Of a stretch of 64,000 bases of DNA, positions 1-10,868 are shown piece by piece (position 1 is the stretch's first letter; each line of letters begins with the position of its first letter). Origin of the DNA: Flavobacterium sp. Leaf82. Lineage in GTDB: Bacteria > Bacteroidota > Bacteroidia > Flavobacteriales > Flavobacteriaceae. A model generated the notes under the pieces. It did not search any database and was not told the origin of the DNA. It worked only from the letters and a program-made list of their open reading frames with translations. A program made the position numbers and the translations under genes. The stretch is from positions 242,967-306,966 of the forward strand of contig NZ_LMMA01000012.1 in assembly GCF_001422725.1 (NCBI RefSeq), read 5' to 3'.

Positions 1-3000
1 ACGTTGAATTCTTCTACTAATACTCTCGATGACCAAACGATTGCAGGAAACAATGTATGGAGAGGGCATATATACAATTTTACAAGTGGCGTACCTCCGG
101 GAGGAAGTTCTCCGGCAAATCCGGCAAATACAAACCCATTTGCAAGTGCGCAATACGTTGGATATAATGATTTTGGTTCAGAAACAATACCCACATCACT
201 TAATTTTGGTGGTAATACGGCTTGTTTTCCTGTTTATTCAAATGGTACACAACTCGCAAATATTTATACAGAACAATTTGCAGTAAGATCCCGCATGAAA
301 TCTACAAGAGCAGCAGGTTGTTATTTAGTAACCATAAAAGGAGATGATGGTGTGCGTTTGTATGTTGATAATGTACTTGTCTTTGATGAGTGGATACAAC
401 AAAGTGCTGCAACGTACTCAAGTTTACTGGTTTATTTAAATGGAAATTCGGATCTTATATTAGATTATTACGAAAATGATGGGGCTAACGAACTTAGTTT
501 TAGTATAACTCCTTTTTCTGCATCATCAAATACGGTTACTGTACCTGCTGCAACAACAGTTTGTAGCGCAACTTCTCCTGGTCTTTTAGATGGTTCTTCT
601 TACCCTTATAACGGTTCTACTGCAAATAAAACAATAAAATTTCAATGGCAATCAGCTCCGGATGTTTCAGGAGTTCCTGGTACATGGTCAAATATTGCAT
701 CAGCAACAGCAGAAGATTATACTCCGGGAGCAATAACTACAACGACAACTCCTAACGTTACATGGTACAGACGTACTGTTTCTGCAGCGGCATCAAATGC
801 CTCTTCTTGTACTTATAATAGTAATGAATTTGCTATAACTACTCGTGCTGCAACTGTAGGAGGAACAGTTACTGGAGGAGCAACAATATGCTCAGGAACA
901 CAGCCCGGAAATCTTACTTTGGCTGGAAATACAGGTTCTGTTACAAAATGGCAAAAAGCAAATAATGCTGGTTTTACCGTAGGTCTTACAGATATTGCAG
1001 TTACATCAAATACACTAACAGGTGCTACAATTGGAAACTTGACTGCTACGACGTATTTCAGAGCAGTAGTTCAAAATGCAGGTTGTCCAGCAAATTCCAG
1101 TTATGATACTGTCACAGTTACTCCGGTAAGTGTTGGAGGTACAGTTTCTGGAAGTAGTTCAGTTTGTGCAGGAACTAATAGTACGGTATTAACTTTAGCA
1201 GGAAATACAGGAAGTGTTGTTAGATGGGAATCCTCTACAGATAATTTTGCATCGGTAATTACGCCAATAACAAATGCAACTGCAACATTAACAGCAACAA
1301 ATGTTTTAGTTACAACTTATTATCGTGTAGTAGTACAAAACGGAACTTGTCCTGTTCAAACTTCTTCGGTAGGGTCAGTAATGATTACAAATCCAGATGC
1401 AACAGGAGTTTCAATTTGTCAGGGAAGTTCAGGTTCTCTAACATCTTCGGCTAGTTGTGGAGCAGTTGCACAAACACCATCAACTGCTTCAGGATCAGGT
1501 GGTATATCTAATGCTACAAATTATGGAGGTGCAGGTAATACAAATATTACTGTAAATTTCCCGGCATTACCAGCTGGTGCAGTGGTAACAGGTACTAATA
1601 TTATAATAAGCTTTAATTCGCTAGGTAATTCCTGGAAAAGTGAGTTACTGGTTAGAGCAACACCTCCTGCTGCATTTGGTGCAGCACAGTCTGATTTAAA
1701 TCCAGCTCCTTCTTCTACGGCTAATAATACCCCAGGTAGTGTTTCTAATCTACCATTAGGAACATGGGGAACAGGAAATCCGGCAGGTAACTGGTTATTT
1801 GAATTCAAAGAAAGTTTTGATGATAATGGTACTAATCCGGATGCGAATATTACAAATATTACAATTACAGTTAATTATACTTTGCCAGGAACAATAGATT
1901 GGTATACTGTAGCTTCAGGAGGAACAAAAATAGGATCAGGATCTCCATTTAATCCGGTTGGAGTTGCAGGTTCAGGTCTTGCAAATACAAATACTGCTGG
2001 TACAACATCTTACTATGCAGCTTGCTCGGGCGATTCAGGTTGTAGAACAAAAGTTGATTTTGTTATTAATAGCACAACGGCTCCAACGGTATCAACGACT
2101 CAGCCAACATGTTCAGTAAATACAGGAACTATTACAGTTAGCTCACCAGCACCAGGTCCAGGAATTACTTATAGTATAAACGGATCAACTTATACAAATA
2201 CGACAGGAGTATTTACAGGAGTAGCTGTAGGACCATATAACGTTACTACTAAAAATAGTTCAGGATGTACCTCTTCGGCGACACCAGTAAATATTAGTTC
2301 TGCTACTGTTAAAACATGGACAGGTTCAACCAGTACGAATTGGAATGTTGCAGGAAACTGGAGCCCAAGTGGTGTACCATCAGCTGCAGATTGCGTTGTT
2401 ATACCAAATGTTACGAATAAACCAATTATTACCGGAACAGGAGTAAACGGTTTTGCTCAAGTACTTACCGTAAATAATAATTCGTCTTTGACTGTAAATA
2501 GTGCAAATACTTTAACAGTTACAGATGGTATAACGGTAGTAGGACCTCTAGGGGCATTAGTATTCGAAAACAATGCAAGTTTAATTCAGGTAAATGATAG
2601 TCCTGCTATTAACACAGGAAACATAAGTTATAAACGTATTAGCCCGCAAATTCGAGTGGGAGATTTTACATATTGGTCAACTCCGGTAAGTCCTCAAACC
2701 TTATTTGATGTTTCTCAGGAAACACTATTCGATAAATTTTTTGGATATGATGGAGACAACTGGGTAGGGACAAACTCAAGTACAGTAATGACTGTAGGTA
2801 AAGGATATATTATTCGTGGTCCTCAAAGTTTTTCAAGAACAGTAAGAGCAGATTATTTAGCGACTTTTATAGGTGTGCCAAATAACGGAAACCTTTTTGG
2901 AGAAACATTGGCTGCAGATAAAGCTTATTTAATAGGGAATCCTTACCCGTCAGCTTTAGATGCGAAGAAATTTTTAGATGCAAATCTTTTCTTAAACGGT

Positions 3001-3972
3001 ACTCTTTATTTCTGGACTCAAAATACAGCAGTAGTTTTTGCTCCTGGATACCAATATAATTCAAATGATTATGCGGCCTATAATATTACTGGAGGTACAG
3101 CAACCTATGCAGCACCTAGTGGAAGCACACCAGGAAATGATGCTCGTATTCCGTCAGGTAAAATAGCTGCAGGGCAATCATTTTTTGCAAGCACAGGAAG
3201 CAGCGGAGGAACAGTTGCTTTTAACAATTCAATGCGTTTTGGAGCTGTAGATAATACTCAGTTTTATAAACCAGGAAAAACATCTGACGATACCGAAGCA
3301 AATCGTGTGTGGTTAAATCTAACAAATGAGGGTGGAGCGTTCAAACAACTGCTTGTTGGTTATATAGACGGAGCTACAAATGAATTTGAAAACAGATATG
3401 ATGGTGTAAGTTTTGATGCTAATGAATTTGTTGATTTCTACAGTTTCAACAACGGAAATAAATATGTAATTCAAGGACGTGCATTACCATTTACAGATTC
3501 TGATATTGTTCCTTTAGGATATCGTACAACAATCGAAGGAGATTTTACGATTTCGATAGATCAGACAGATGGAAGTCTGACAAGTCAAAATATTTATATC
3601 GAAGATAAAACAACGGGCAAAGTTCATGATCTGACAGCGTCTAATTATACTTTTACAACTGCAGTTGGTAATTTTACAGATCGTTTTGTTTTACGTTATA
3701 CAAATAAAACATTAGGAGTTGGAGACGTAGAAAATCTGGATAGTAATGTTCTGGTTTCGGTTAAAGAAAAAGTGATTAAGGTAACTTCAACCAAAGAAGA
3801 TATCAAACAAGTTACTATTTTTGATGTATCAGGAAAACTGCTTTATGACAAAAACAAGATCGCAACTACTGAAGTTCAATTGCAAAATTTACCAATAAGC
3901 AATCAGGTTTTACTAGTTAAGGTTATTTTGGAAAATGGTCATACCGTAACCAAAAAGATAATATTCAAATAA
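1..3972 (+). CDS. Giant secreted multidomain protein with T9SS type C sorting signal (5' end outside window)
   Basis: The reading frame is open from the window edge and shows no signal peptide, so the true start lies upstream; the TTG at 4 is only the first possible start inside the window. About 1,322 residues are visible. Residues ~5-175 look like a PA14 carbohydrate-binding domain, with the family motif [11 protein letters not shown] at 113-123. Ig-like repeats follow (~185-470, recurring pattern VGGTV..G...C.GT), then a proprotein-convertase P-domain-like segment (~485-635), a SprB-like repeat (~715-770) and a Trp-rich module starting near 775. The last ~80 residues match the T9SS sorting signal of the ChiA-like type C ([10 protein letters not shown]...[14 protein letters not shown]). 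The C-terminal ~450 residues resemble those of the next gene. It is probably a cell-surface or secreted adhesin or glycan-binding protein; no catalytic domain is recognisable. Confidence 0.85.
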   Translation, partial: TLNSSTNTLDDQTIAGNNVWRGHIYNFTSGVPPGGSSPANPANTNPFASAQYVGYNDFGSETIPTSLNFGGNTACFPVYSNGTQLANIYTEQFAVRSRMKSTRAAGCYLVTIKGDDGVRLYVDNVLVFDEWIQQSAATYSSLLVYLNGNSDLILDYYENDGANELSFSITPFSASSNTVTVPAATTVCSATSPGLLDGSSYPYNGSTANKTIKFQWQSAPDVSGVPGTWSNIASATAEDYTPGAITTTTTPNVTWYRRTVSAAASNASSCTYNSNEFAITTRAATVGGTVTGGATICSGTQPGNLTLAGNTGSVTKWQKANNAGFTVGLTDIAVTSNTLTGATIGNLTATTYFRAVVQNAGCPANSSYDTVTVTPVSVGGTVSGSSSVCAGTNSTVLTLAGNTGSVVRWESSTDNFASVITPITNATATLTATNVLVTTYYRVVVQNGTCPVQTSSVGSVMITNPDATGVSICQGSSGSLTSSASCGAVAQTPSTASGSGGISNATNYGGAGNTNITVNFPALPAGAVVTGTNIIISFNSLGNSWKSELLVRATPPAAFGAAQSDLNPAPSSTANNTPGSVSNLPLGTWGTGNPAGNWLFEFKESFDDNGTNPDANITNITITVNYTLPGTIDWYTVASGGTKIGSGSPFNPVGVAGSGLANTNTAGTTSYYAACSGDSGCRTKVDFVINSTTAPTVSTTQPTCSVNTGTITVSSPAPGPGITYSINGSTYTNTTGVFTGVAVGPYNVTTKNSSGCTSSATPVNISSATVKTWTGSTSTNWNVAGNWSPSGVPSAADCVVIPNVTNKPIITGTGVNGFAQVLTVNNNSSLTVNSANTLTVTDGITVVGPLGALVFENNASLIQVNDSPAINTGNISYKRISPQIRVGDFTYWSTPVSPQTLFDVSQETLFDKFFGYDGDNWVGTNSSTVMTVGKGYIIRGPQSFSRTVRADYLATFIGVPNNGNLFGETLAADKAYLIGNPYPSALDAKKFLDANLFLNGTLYFWTQNTAVVFAPGYQYNSNDYAAYNITGGTATYAAPSGSTPGNDARIPSGKIAAGQSFFASTGSSGGTVAFNNSMRFGAVDNTQFYKPGKTSDDTEANRVWLNLTNEGGAFKQLLVGYIDGATNEFENRYDGVSFDANEFVDFYSFNNGNKYVIQGRALPFTDSDIVPLGYRTTIEGDFTISIDQTDGSLTSQNIYIEDKTTGKVHDLTASNYTFTTAVGNFTDRFVLRYTNKTLGVGDVENLDSNVLVSVKEKVIKVTSTKEDIKQVTIFDVSGKLLYDKNKIATTEVQLQNLPISNQVLLVKVILENGHTVTKKIIFK

Positions 3973-3995
3973 AAGTATTAAACCCTTTTTTATAG

Positions 3996-4028
3996 AAATC
4001 CATTCCGTTTTGCGGAATGGATTTTTTT
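3996..4028 (+). terminator. Rho-independent terminator
   Basis: A 12-bp perfect stem (AAATCCATTCCG / CGGAATGGATTT) with a 5-nt loop runs into a seven-T tract, 24 bp after the stop codon of the large secreted protein. Confidence 0.9.
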
Positions 4029-4067
4029 ATGAAATTATCTTAAAAACAACACTTAAAATATGTATTG

Positions 4068-4095
4068 CACTCGTGAATAAAAAAGCTTATAATTG
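4068..4095 (+). promoter_or_regulatory. Upstream motif shared with the metalloprotease gene at 12309
   Basis: CACTCGT, four variable bases, AAAAAAGC and AATTG are found here and again at 12220-12246, about 23 matches over 28 positions. Both copies lie 70-90 bp in front of a T9SS-exported protein. A regulatory role is inferred; no known operator is recognised. Confidence 0.4.
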
Positions 4096-4140
4096 CAGTT
4101 AATTCTTACAATTTATTAATTGTAATTCAATACCTGTAAT

Positions 4141-7100
4141 TTGTTTAAAAAATTTATTCTCCCATTTATCCTGTTTGGTTTTTTTACTCAGATTAATATC
4201 TGCGCACAACAAGGCAAAGTAGATCGTACATTTAATACACTCGATAACGGATTAAACGGAGATGGTTTCGATAAAACAATACGAACTTTATCATTGCAAT
4301 CAGATGACAAACTCATTGTTGGCGGTGATTATTTAAATCTTAACGGAATTCCAACTTCTTATCTAAGCCGATTAAAACCTGATGGAACCATTGACAATAG
4401 CTTTGATACAGGAACCGGTTTAAATGGTAAAGTTTACGATTCGTATATCCGGAATGAAGGAAAAATAATTGTAGCGGGAAGTTTTACTACTTATAACGGA
4501 AATAGCGCAGGAAGACTTATCCGTTTAAACGAAAATGGTTCACAGGATACAACATTTAATACTTCGACAGGAGCAACAAACGGAATCATTTATAAAGTTT
4601 GCCTTCAACCTGACGGAAAAATTATAATCGTAGGAAGTTTTACAAAATATAATAATGTTACCGTAAACAGAATTGCAAGACTTCTCTCAAACGGCGAATT
4701 AGATACCTCATTTATTACAGGTTCTGGTGCTGCTTTAAACATAACAAACGCTGAAATTTTACCTAATGCAAAAATTTTAATTTCGGGTAATTTTATATCA
4801 TTTAATGGTATTGCAGTAAATAGAATTGCACGACTTTTTCCAGACGGGAATGTAGATACAAGCTTTAATATTGGATCGGGATTTAACGATGATGTTAATG
4901 CCATGGCTTCGCAGCAAGATGGTAAAATTATATTGGGAGGGAAATTCACTGATTATAACGGAACCACATCAAATAGAATTATTCGGCTTAATGAAAACGG
5001 CACAATAGATAATAATTTTTTGGCAGGATCAGGTTTATCTGCAGATGTTGTTCAGGTTATTAAAACAGATCGTGATGGTAATATTATGGTGGGCGGATCT
5101 TTTAAAGGTTTTTATAATGGAACTGAGGTAAACCGGATATTTTTCCTGAATCCGGACGGAAGTATAAAACCAAACTTTGATATTGGTTCCGGGCCTGGTT
5201 CGGCATCAGTTTTGGCGCTGGCAAATGGCAAAGAAGGTTCGTGGTATTTAGCAGGTTCATTTTCGGTTTTTGATGGTCAGAATCAGGGAAGACTTGCAAA
5301 AGTAAATGCAGATGGAGAGCATGATACAGCATATTTATCAGCCGGAATTGGTTTTGATAATGCAGTGCAAAAAGTACTGTCATTAGAAGATAAAAAAACG
5401 ATGGTGTTTGGTAATTTTACTAAATTCAACGGTAGTCCAGCATCCCGAATAATTAGGCTTTTAGAAAACGGTTTGTCTGATGATACTTTTACTTCAGGAC
5501 AATCAGGAGCAAATAATCTTATAAAAACCGCAGTTTTACAATCAGATAAAAAGATAATTATAGGAGGAAACTTTACAAAATATAACGAAACAATTTCTAA
5601 TCGTATAGTTCGAATTTTACCAAACGGAGCAATCGATAACACATTTAATATAGGTTACGGGTTTAAAAGTCAGGTCTATGCAATTGTAATGCAAGATGAA
5701 AAGGTAATTGTAGCCGGAAATTTTACCACTTATAATGATACGCCTTCCGGAAGAATCGTGAGATTACTAAATGATGGTTCGCGTGATCCTGATTTTAACA
5801 CTGGACTTGGTGCTGATGCTATAATCGAAGCTGTTTTAATTCAGCCTGACGGAAAAATTCTCGTTGCAGGAAGATTTAATACTTTCAATGGTCAGCCATT
5901 TTCGCGTTTGGTTCGATTGAATTATAACGGAAGCATTGATTGGAGTTTTAATGTAGGGACTGGTTTTGATAAAATTGTATATGCAATAGCTTTACAATCT
6001 GATCATAAAATAATTGTTGGCGGATCTTTTTTAAGTTATAACGGATTATCTCAAAAACGAATTATAAGACTTAATACAAACGGTAGTTTAGATCCCGCTT
6101 TTGATTCTGGTATTGGTTTTAGCAATGGTGATGTTTTGAGTCTCTTAGTTCAGCCTGACGATCGAATTTTGGTTGGAGGAAGTTTTTCCGGAACATATAA
6201 TACCAATCCCTCTTTGCGATTAATACGTTTATTTCAATCCGGGAATTATGATGCATCTTTTCTGGCAGATCTTAATGGTAAACTTAATTCCATGAGTTTT
6301 ACATCAGATCAGAAACTTATGATTGGCGGAGATTTTAATTCGATATCAGGAATTTCGAAACATAGAATTGCACGCCTGAAACTTTGCCTGGAAGCTACAA
6401 TGTGGAATAGTGTTTCCTGGTCAAATGGTTTCCCGTCAGGCGGAAAAGAATTAATCTTTAAAGCAGATTATCCCAATTTAATGACCGCAGATGTTTGTAG
6501 TTGTACAATTGATGAAGGAAAGGCAGTAACGCTTTTAAGTGGTAATACCTTAAGTCTGGAATTTGATTATTCAGGATTAGGAACCTTAGTTTTAGAAGAT
6601 TCAGCAAGTTTATATCAGTCAGATGATGATATATTAAACACAGGAATTGTTCATGCAAAAAGAAAATCATCTCCTATTTTAAGGTTCGATTATACTTATT
6701 GGTCATCTCCAGTTGAGAATCAGAAATTGGCTGATGTTTCTCCCAATACATTACCTGACAAATTTTTTTCTTTTGATTATGATTTAGGAAATTGGAAAGA
6801 GGAAAATCCGTCGCACATTATGATACCCGCAAAAGGATATATTATTCGTGGACCTCAGGACTTTTCGACAACAGTTTCATCAAAATTTGAAGCCACATTT
6901 AAAGGAATTCCAAACAACGGAAAAGTCATTTTGAATTTGGGAGGTATTGACATTTTCAACTTAATAGGAAATCCGTATCCATCATCTTTAGATGCTGATC
7001 TCTTCTTGTTAGAAAATAAATCAAACTTAAAAGGAGCGCTTTACTTCTGGACGCATAATACACCATATTTAAATAATCAATATTCCTCAGATGATTATGC

Positions 7101-7992
7101 CGTTTACAATTTGCTTGGAGGTGTTGGTACCAGAGGATCTTTATCAAAAGGCGTTAATGAAACAGAACCTAACGGAACGATTGCTTCCGGTCAGGCTTTT
7201 TTTATAGCAAGTAAAAATTCCGGCACTTTAGAGTTTAATAATAGTATGAGAATTCAGGGAAAAAATGCAACTTTTTTTAAACCCGGAAAAGAAAATAATA
7301 CTTCTGCAAACGAAATTAAAAGGCATCGTATCTGGTTGAATTTTGAAAACAAGCAAGGAATCTTTAAGCAAATTTTATTGGGTTATATTCAGGGAGCAAC
7401 AAATTTATATGATGAAGATTATGATGCGCAATCTTTTAACGGTAATAAATATGCAGATTTTTATAGTATAATCGAAAATGAAAATTTGGTTATTCAGGCA
7501 CGTGCTTTGCCATTTATAGACACAGATCAGATTCTATTGGGATATAAAACAGCAATTGCCGGAGAATTTACTATTTCGATAGACAAAACAGATGGTGATA
7601 TGAGCAATCAGCCTATTTATATCGAAGATAAAACTACCGGAATTGTTCATGATTTAACAAATAGCAATTACAGTTTTACAACCCAGATTGGGAATTTTAC
7701 AGATCGATTTGTGCTAAGATATACAGATATAACGTTAGGAAATAAAGACTTTGAAAACCTTGAAAATGATATTTTAGTTGCTGTAAAAAACAAAACAATC
7801 AAAATAGTGTCATTAAAGCAAAATATCAGAGAAGTCGCTATTTTTGATATTACAGGAAAATTGCTTTACAATAAAAAGAAAGTTGAAAATACAGAACTTT
7901 CTATTCAAAACGTATCATCAGAAAGTCAGGTATTAGTAGTAAAGGTAATTTTAGAAAATGAATTTATGACAACCAGAAAAATTATATTTTAG
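4141..7992 (+). CDS. Delta-60 repeat beta-propeller protein with T9SS type C sorting signal
   Basis: The 1,283-residue secreted protein starts at TTG; the first residues form a clean signal peptide (hydrophobic FILPFILFGFF, then CAQQ), which supports that start. Residues ~30-740 contain about a dozen and a half copies of the Delta-60 repeat (pattern DGKI.VGG.F..YNG....R..RL..DG..D..F), expected to fold as one or more beta-propellers. The C-terminal half (~750-1283) repeats the module layout of the preceding gene, including the motifs [29 protein letters not shown] and ALPF.D.D...LGY, and ends in a T9SS type C signal (VILENEFMTTRKIIF). The two genes are neighbours in the same direction but a strong terminator separates them. 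The function is unknown; a surface-attached or released binding protein is likely. Confidence 0.88.
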   Translation: MFKKFILPFILFGFFTQINICAQQGKVDRTFNTLDNGLNGDGFDKTIRTLSLQSDDKLIVGGDYLNLNGIPTSYLSRLKPDGTIDNSFDTGTGLNGKVYDSYIRNEGKIIVAGSFTTYNGNSAGRLIRLNENGSQDTTFNTSTGATNGIIYKVCLQPDGKIIIVGSFTKYNNVTVNRIARLLSNGELDTSFITGSGAALNITNAEILPNAKILISGNFISFNGIAVNRIARLFPDGNVDTSFNIGSGFNDDVNAMASQQDGKIILGGKFTDYNGTTSNRIIRLNENGTIDNNFLAGSGLSADVVQVIKTDRDGNIMVGGSFKGFYNGTEVNRIFFLNPDGSIKPNFDIGSGPGSASVLALANGKEGSWYLAGSFSVFDGQNQGRLAKVNADGEHDTAYLSAGIGFDNAVQKVLSLEDKKTMVFGNFTKFNGSPASRIIRLLENGLSDDTFTSGQSGANNLIKTAVLQSDKKIIIGGNFTKYNETISNRIVRILPNGAIDNTFNIGYGFKSQVYAIVMQDEKVIVAGNFTTYNDTPSGRIVRLLNDGSRDPDFNTGLGADAIIEAVLIQPDGKILVAGRFNTFNGQPFSRLVRLNYNGSIDWSFNVGTGFDKIVYAIALQSDHKIIVGGSFLSYNGLSQKRIIRLNTNGSLDPAFDSGIGFSNGDVLSLLVQPDDRILVGGSFSGTYNTNPSLRLIRLFQSGNYDASFLADLNGKLNSMSFTSDQKLMIGGDFNSISGISKHRIARLKLCLEATMWNSVSWSNGFPSGGKELIFKADYPNLMTADVCSCTIDEGKAVTLLSGNTLSLEFDYSGLGTLVLEDSASLYQSDDDILNTGIVHAKRKSSPILRFDYTYWSSPVENQKLADVSPNTLPDKFFSFDYDLGNWKEENPSHIMIPAKGYIIRGPQDFSTTVSSKFEATFKGIPNNGKVILNLGGIDIFNLIGNPYPSSLDADLFLLENKSNLKGALYFWTHNTPYLNNQYSSDDYAVYNLLGGVGTRGSLSKGVNETEPNGTIASGQAFFIASKNSGTLEFNNSMRIQGKNATFFKPGKENNTSANEIKRHRIWLNFENKQGIFKQILLGYIQGATNLYDEDYDAQSFNGNKYADFYSIIENENLVIQARALPFIDTDQILLGYKTAIAGEFTISIDKTDGDMSNQPIYIEDKTTGIVHDLTNSNYSFTTQIGNFTDRFVLRYTDITLGNKDFENLENDILVAVKNKTIKIVSLKQNIREVAIFDITGKLLYNKKKVENTELSIQNVSSESQVLVVKVILENEFMTTRKIIF

Positions 7993-8006
7993 AAATAATA
8001 AAACAT

Positions 8007-8046
8007 AAAAAGCAGTTACGGTTTTACACCAGAGACTGCTTTTTTG
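8007..8046. terminator. Bidirectional terminator between convergent genes
   Basis: The AAAAAGCAGT / ACTGCTTTTTT stem with an 18-nt loop lies between the Delta-60 gene (+) and the cupin gene (-). A/T runs on both sides allow termination in both directions. Confidence 0.8.
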
Positions 8047-8047
8047 A

Positions 8048-8929
8048 TTAAGAGACCTTTCTTAAAAAAGTCTTTTCTAAATTTTCATGTGTATTCCTGA
8101 TTGCTTTTTCGTTCTTATAATCAATCCATTTCTGACCTTTAAACTTTCGCATTAAAATATCAAAATGACGCATTATAAAAACATTATAAGCAGCTTTAGA
8201 TAAATTGGCAATACTTTTAGGGAAAGCGCGCAAACTCATCGAGAAACCAGGCGTTAAATACTTCATATAATGCCAATAACCTTCCGGCATATATAACATT
8301 TCACCATGTTTGAGATTCGTAATATATCCTTCGGCATTTTTAAGGGCAGGGAATTTTTCATAATCCGGATTATCAAAATCAATGTCTTCCCTTGAAATTA
8401 AAGCATGCGGAACCTTATACATATATTTAGATTGGTCAGGAGCAAAAATCATACATTGTTTTTCTCCATGAAAATGAAAATGAAGTATGTTCGAGTAATC
8501 AATATCATAATGCATAAATACTCTGGCATTTTGACCACCAAAAAACAACATAGGCATTTGCTTGACTAATTTAAGTCCAATATCAGGCCATAAAAAGTCA
8601 TTTCTAAGCACAGGCACTTGTTTCATTAGATTATAAAGAAAAATGCGGTAATTTGTAGGTTTAGATTCTAAAAGAGAGATATAGTCACTCATTTTCATTC
8701 TCTTGTGCGCTTCATTAAAACCTTCTTCATGATTCACAGGTCTGTCATCATATAATGGTACTGTGATATCACCTGCAATATCATTAATATATGATAATTT
8801 CCATTTATGGTAAGCAGGCCAGTCTTCGGTCAACTCTTCCACAACAACTGGAATTTGTTTTTTTACATATCGGGAAATAAAATCGGATTTTGAGATTTTT
8901 TTTACCCTTTCAATTTGCGTTAATTTCAT
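8048..8929 (-). CDS. JmjC/cupin_8-type Fe(II)/2-oxoglutarate oxygenase-like protein
   Basis: The 293-residue cytoplasmic protein has the cupin-like JmjC fold. The expected iron ligands are visible as H140-x-D142 (MHYDID) and H220 (YWHYMKY), followed by the small-residue strand GFSMSLRAF. The N-terminal part (PVVVEELTEDWPA, residues ~27-39) is the usual opening of cupin_8 proteins. Family members hydroxylate protein side chains or small molecules, but the substrate here cannot be told from sequence. It lies downstream of bioB in the same direction, separated from it by a good terminator, so it probably has its own promoter, although I do not see a clean TAnnTTTG box. Confidence 0.85.
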   Translation of the reverse strand: MKLTQIERVKKISKSDFISRYVKKQIPVVVEELTEDWPAYHKWKLSYINDIAGDITVPLYDDRPVNHEEGFNEAHKRMKMSDYISLLESKPTNYRIFLYNLMKQVPVLRNDFLWPDIGLKLVKQMPMLFFGGQNARVFMHYDIDYSNILHFHFHGEKQCMIFAPDQSKYMYKVPHALISREDIDFDNPDYEKFPALKNAEGYITNLKHGEMLYMPEGYWHYMKYLTPGFSMSLRAFPKSIANLSKAAYNVFIMRHFDILMRKFKGQKWIDYKNEKAIRNTHENLEKTFLRKVS

Positions 8930-8936
8930 ATTTATA

Positions 8937-8976
8937 ATAAAAAAAAATTGCTTATAACTCTGGTCATAAGCAATTT
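8937..8976 (-). terminator. Terminator downstream of bioB
   Basis: Read on the minus strand, AAATTGCTTAT and ATAAGCAATTT form an 11-bp stem around a 10-nt loop, followed by nine T residues. It lies between the bioB stop and the start of the cupin gene. Confidence 0.85.
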
Positions 8977-9010
8977 AAAAATATTTATTGATATTTATTA
9001 ACTCTATTAA

Positions 9011-10099
9011 TTAAATTTTTGATTTGATCGAAGCTTCAAGGTTTTTTTCTATCGTATGTCCCGGTCTTGACCATTTTGGTTTTTCTCCCAGCGAAGTAAA
9101 TTGAGAATCTGCTGCTTCAACAGTTTGTGGCTGCGAAACTTTTACAAATGGTTTTTGCGGAATCAATCCTAATAAGTCAAACATTTTCATGTCTTCCTGT
9201 ACATCAGGATTTGGTGTTGTAAGCAATTTATCTCCGGCGAAAATAGAATTTGCTCCGGCAAAAAAGCACATCGCTTGTCCTTCACGGCTCATATTTGTTC
9301 GTCCCGCAGATAAACGTACTTGTGTATCTGGCATTACAATTCTTGTAGTTGCCACCATACGGATCATTTCCCAAATCTCTACCGGTTTTTCTTCCTCCAT
9401 TGGCGTTCCTTCAACAGCAACCAAGGCATTTATGGGTACAGATTCAGGTTGTGGATTTAAAGTCGAAAGCGCTACAAGCATTCCCGCTCTGTCCTCGATA
9501 CTTTCTCCCATTCCAATAATTCCTCCACTACAAACCGTAACATTCGTTTTACGAACGTTTTCGATAGTTTGCAGACGATCTTCAAAACCGCGAGTCGAAA
9601 TAACATCTTTATAATATTCTTCAGAAGTATCTAAGTTGTGATTGTAAGCATATAAACCAGCTTCTGCCAAACGTTGCGCCTGATTTTCGGTAATCATACC
9701 CAAAGTACAGCAAACCTCCATATCCAGTTTATTAATAGTACGAACCATTTCTAAAACCTGATCAAACTCTTCGCCATCTTTTACATTTCTCCAGGCAGCT
9801 CCCATACAAACACGAGATGATCCGCTTGATTTTGCACGCAAAGCCTGAGCTTTTACCTGACTTACACTCATTAAATCATTGCCTTCAACTCCGGTGTTAT
9901 AACGCGCAGCTTGCGGGCAATAACCACAATCCTCCGGACAGCCTCCGGTTTTAATAGAAAGTAAAGTAGAAACCTGAACCACATTAGGATCGTGTTTTTG
10001 TCTGTGTATTGTTGCTGCTTCATACAGCAAATCCATCATAGGTTTATTATATATAGCGATTATCTCGTCTTTAGTCCAGTTGTGTTTTGTAATGCTCAT
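9011..10099 (-). CDS. bioB: Biotin synthase
   Basis: Radical-SAM enzyme that inserts sulfur into dethiobiotin in the last step of biotin synthesis. The SAM-cluster motif CPEDCGYC gives C54, C58 and C61 from the chosen start. Other BioB signatures are CMGAAWRN, LDTSEEYY, CSGGIIGMGE, and RLSAGRTNMSREGQAMCFFAGANSI split over residues ~285-310. The frame can be extended 39 codons upstream, but the start at 10099 (MSITKHNW) is preferred: a promoter (-33 at 10150-10153, -7 at 10123-10130) lies inside that extension, so its mRNA would begin near 10116, and the family normally starts there. The 362-residue length is typical. No other bio genes are nearby. Confidence 0.97.
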   Translation of the reverse strand: MSITKHNWTKDEIIAIYNKPMMDLLYEAATIHRQKHDPNVVQVSTLLSIKTGGCPEDCGYCPQAARYNTGVEGNDLMSVSQVKAQALRAKSSGSSRVCMGAAWRNVKDGEEFDQVLEMVRTINKLDMEVCCTLGMITENQAQRLAEAGLYAYNHNLDTSEEYYKDVISTRGFEDRLQTIENVRKTNVTVCSGGIIGMGESIEDRAGMLVALSTLNPQPESVPINALVAVEGTPMEEEKPVEIWEMIRMVATTRIVMPDTQVRLSAGRTNMSREGQAMCFFAGANSIFAGDKLLTTPNPDVQEDMKMFDLLGLIPQKPFVKVSQPQTVEAADSQFTSLGEKPKWSRPGHTIEKNLEASIKSKI

Positions 10100-10122
10100 G
10101 GAAAAATTGTTTTTTGATGCTT

Positions 10123-10153
10123 CAAAAGTAGTTAAATAGTTGTAATCACCAAA
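10123..10153 (-). promoter_or_regulatory. bioB promoter (TTTG-N19-TACTTTTG)
   Basis: On the minus strand a -33 TTTG (10150-10153) is followed after exactly 19 bp by TACTTTTG (10123-10130), a textbook Bacteroidetes sigma-A promoter. The predicted transcript begins about 17 nt before the ATG at 10099. Confidence 0.8.
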
Positions 10154-10266
10154 TGCTGAATCCTGTAAATGAAATTTTGAGGCGATTTTCCTAAAAACAA
10201 AAAACTCTAAAAACATAGAATTTATTTCGTATGATTTTAGAGCTTAAGAGTTTATGATTTTGAATA

Positions 10267-10704
10267 TTAATCGGCTATATATTTGTTGTTCCAATACAGC
10301 ATCATCATCAAAGTAACAATTACAGAAGAGGCGAGTCCCTCAAAAAGTAAGCAAATACAATAAGTAGGTACAGACGGATTTCCTCCAAACATAAAGGTTT
10401 CTGATAATGTTTTTACGTAAGCATCTCCTCCTCTTGCATAGCTGTAAACCAGTAATCCAAAAACGCTCATAGCCACACCAACTACAGAGGTTGCCATTGC
10501 AGAAACTGCATTCGATACAAAATTGGTTTCTCCTTCATGAAGATTCATTTTCATGGTCCTGTTTACTCCGTAAAATATAAAAAACACATTCAGGGTACGC
10601 AGATAGAATAAATCAGCTAAGCCTAAAAGATTCATCAATAAAAAATAAATTCCTATTCCCAGGAATATCAAAAAACCGTTGGTTATTTCTTTAGGTAATT
10701 TCAT
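10267..10704 (-). CDS. Four-helix integral membrane protein, unknown function
   Basis: The 145-residue protein has four likely membrane helices (~10-30, 35-47, 65-88 and 115-138) and no signal peptide or catalytic motif. The second loop holds a short charged stretch (NRTMKMNLHEGETNF). I do not recognise a named family, though similar small hydrophobic proteins are common in flavobacteria. It lies 168 bp upstream of the bioB start in the same direction, but bioB has its own promoter, so they need not be co-transcribed. A -7 box at 10760-10767 fits its transcription. Confidence 0.75.
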   Translation of the reverse strand: MKLPKEITNGFLIFLGIGIYFLLMNLLGLADLFYLRTLNVFFIFYGVNRTMKMNLHEGETNFVSNAVSAMATSVVGVAMSVFGLLVYSYARGGDAYVKTLSETFMFGGNPSVPTYCICLLFEGLASSVIVTLMMMLYWNNKYIAD

Positions 10705-10759
10705 AGTGGTTATTTTTAAAGAAGTTAATAGTAAATATTTGATAAACAGAGTTCTATAT

Positions 10760-10767
10760 CAAATTTA
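10760..10767 (-). promoter_or_regulatory. -7 box for the membrane-protein gene
   Basis: TAAATTTG on the minus strand, about 55 bp before the ATG at 10704, matches TAnnTTTG exactly. No clear -33 element is claimed. Confidence 0.5.
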
Positions 10768-10826
10768 CTAAAAAAATAACTACGATGATTTAAAAATGTT
10801 AAAAAGTGTACAGAGTAATTTTAATT

Positions 10827-10868
10827 AAAGAGTAAAGAAGAAAGAGTAAAGAAGAAAGATTAAAGATT
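10827..10868. repeat. Three-copy 14-bp tandem repeat
   Basis: Two identical units AAAGAGTAAAGAAG (10827-10840, 10841-10854) are followed by a diverged third (AAAGATTAAAGATT). Noncoding, upstream of the membrane-protein gene. Confidence 0.7.
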
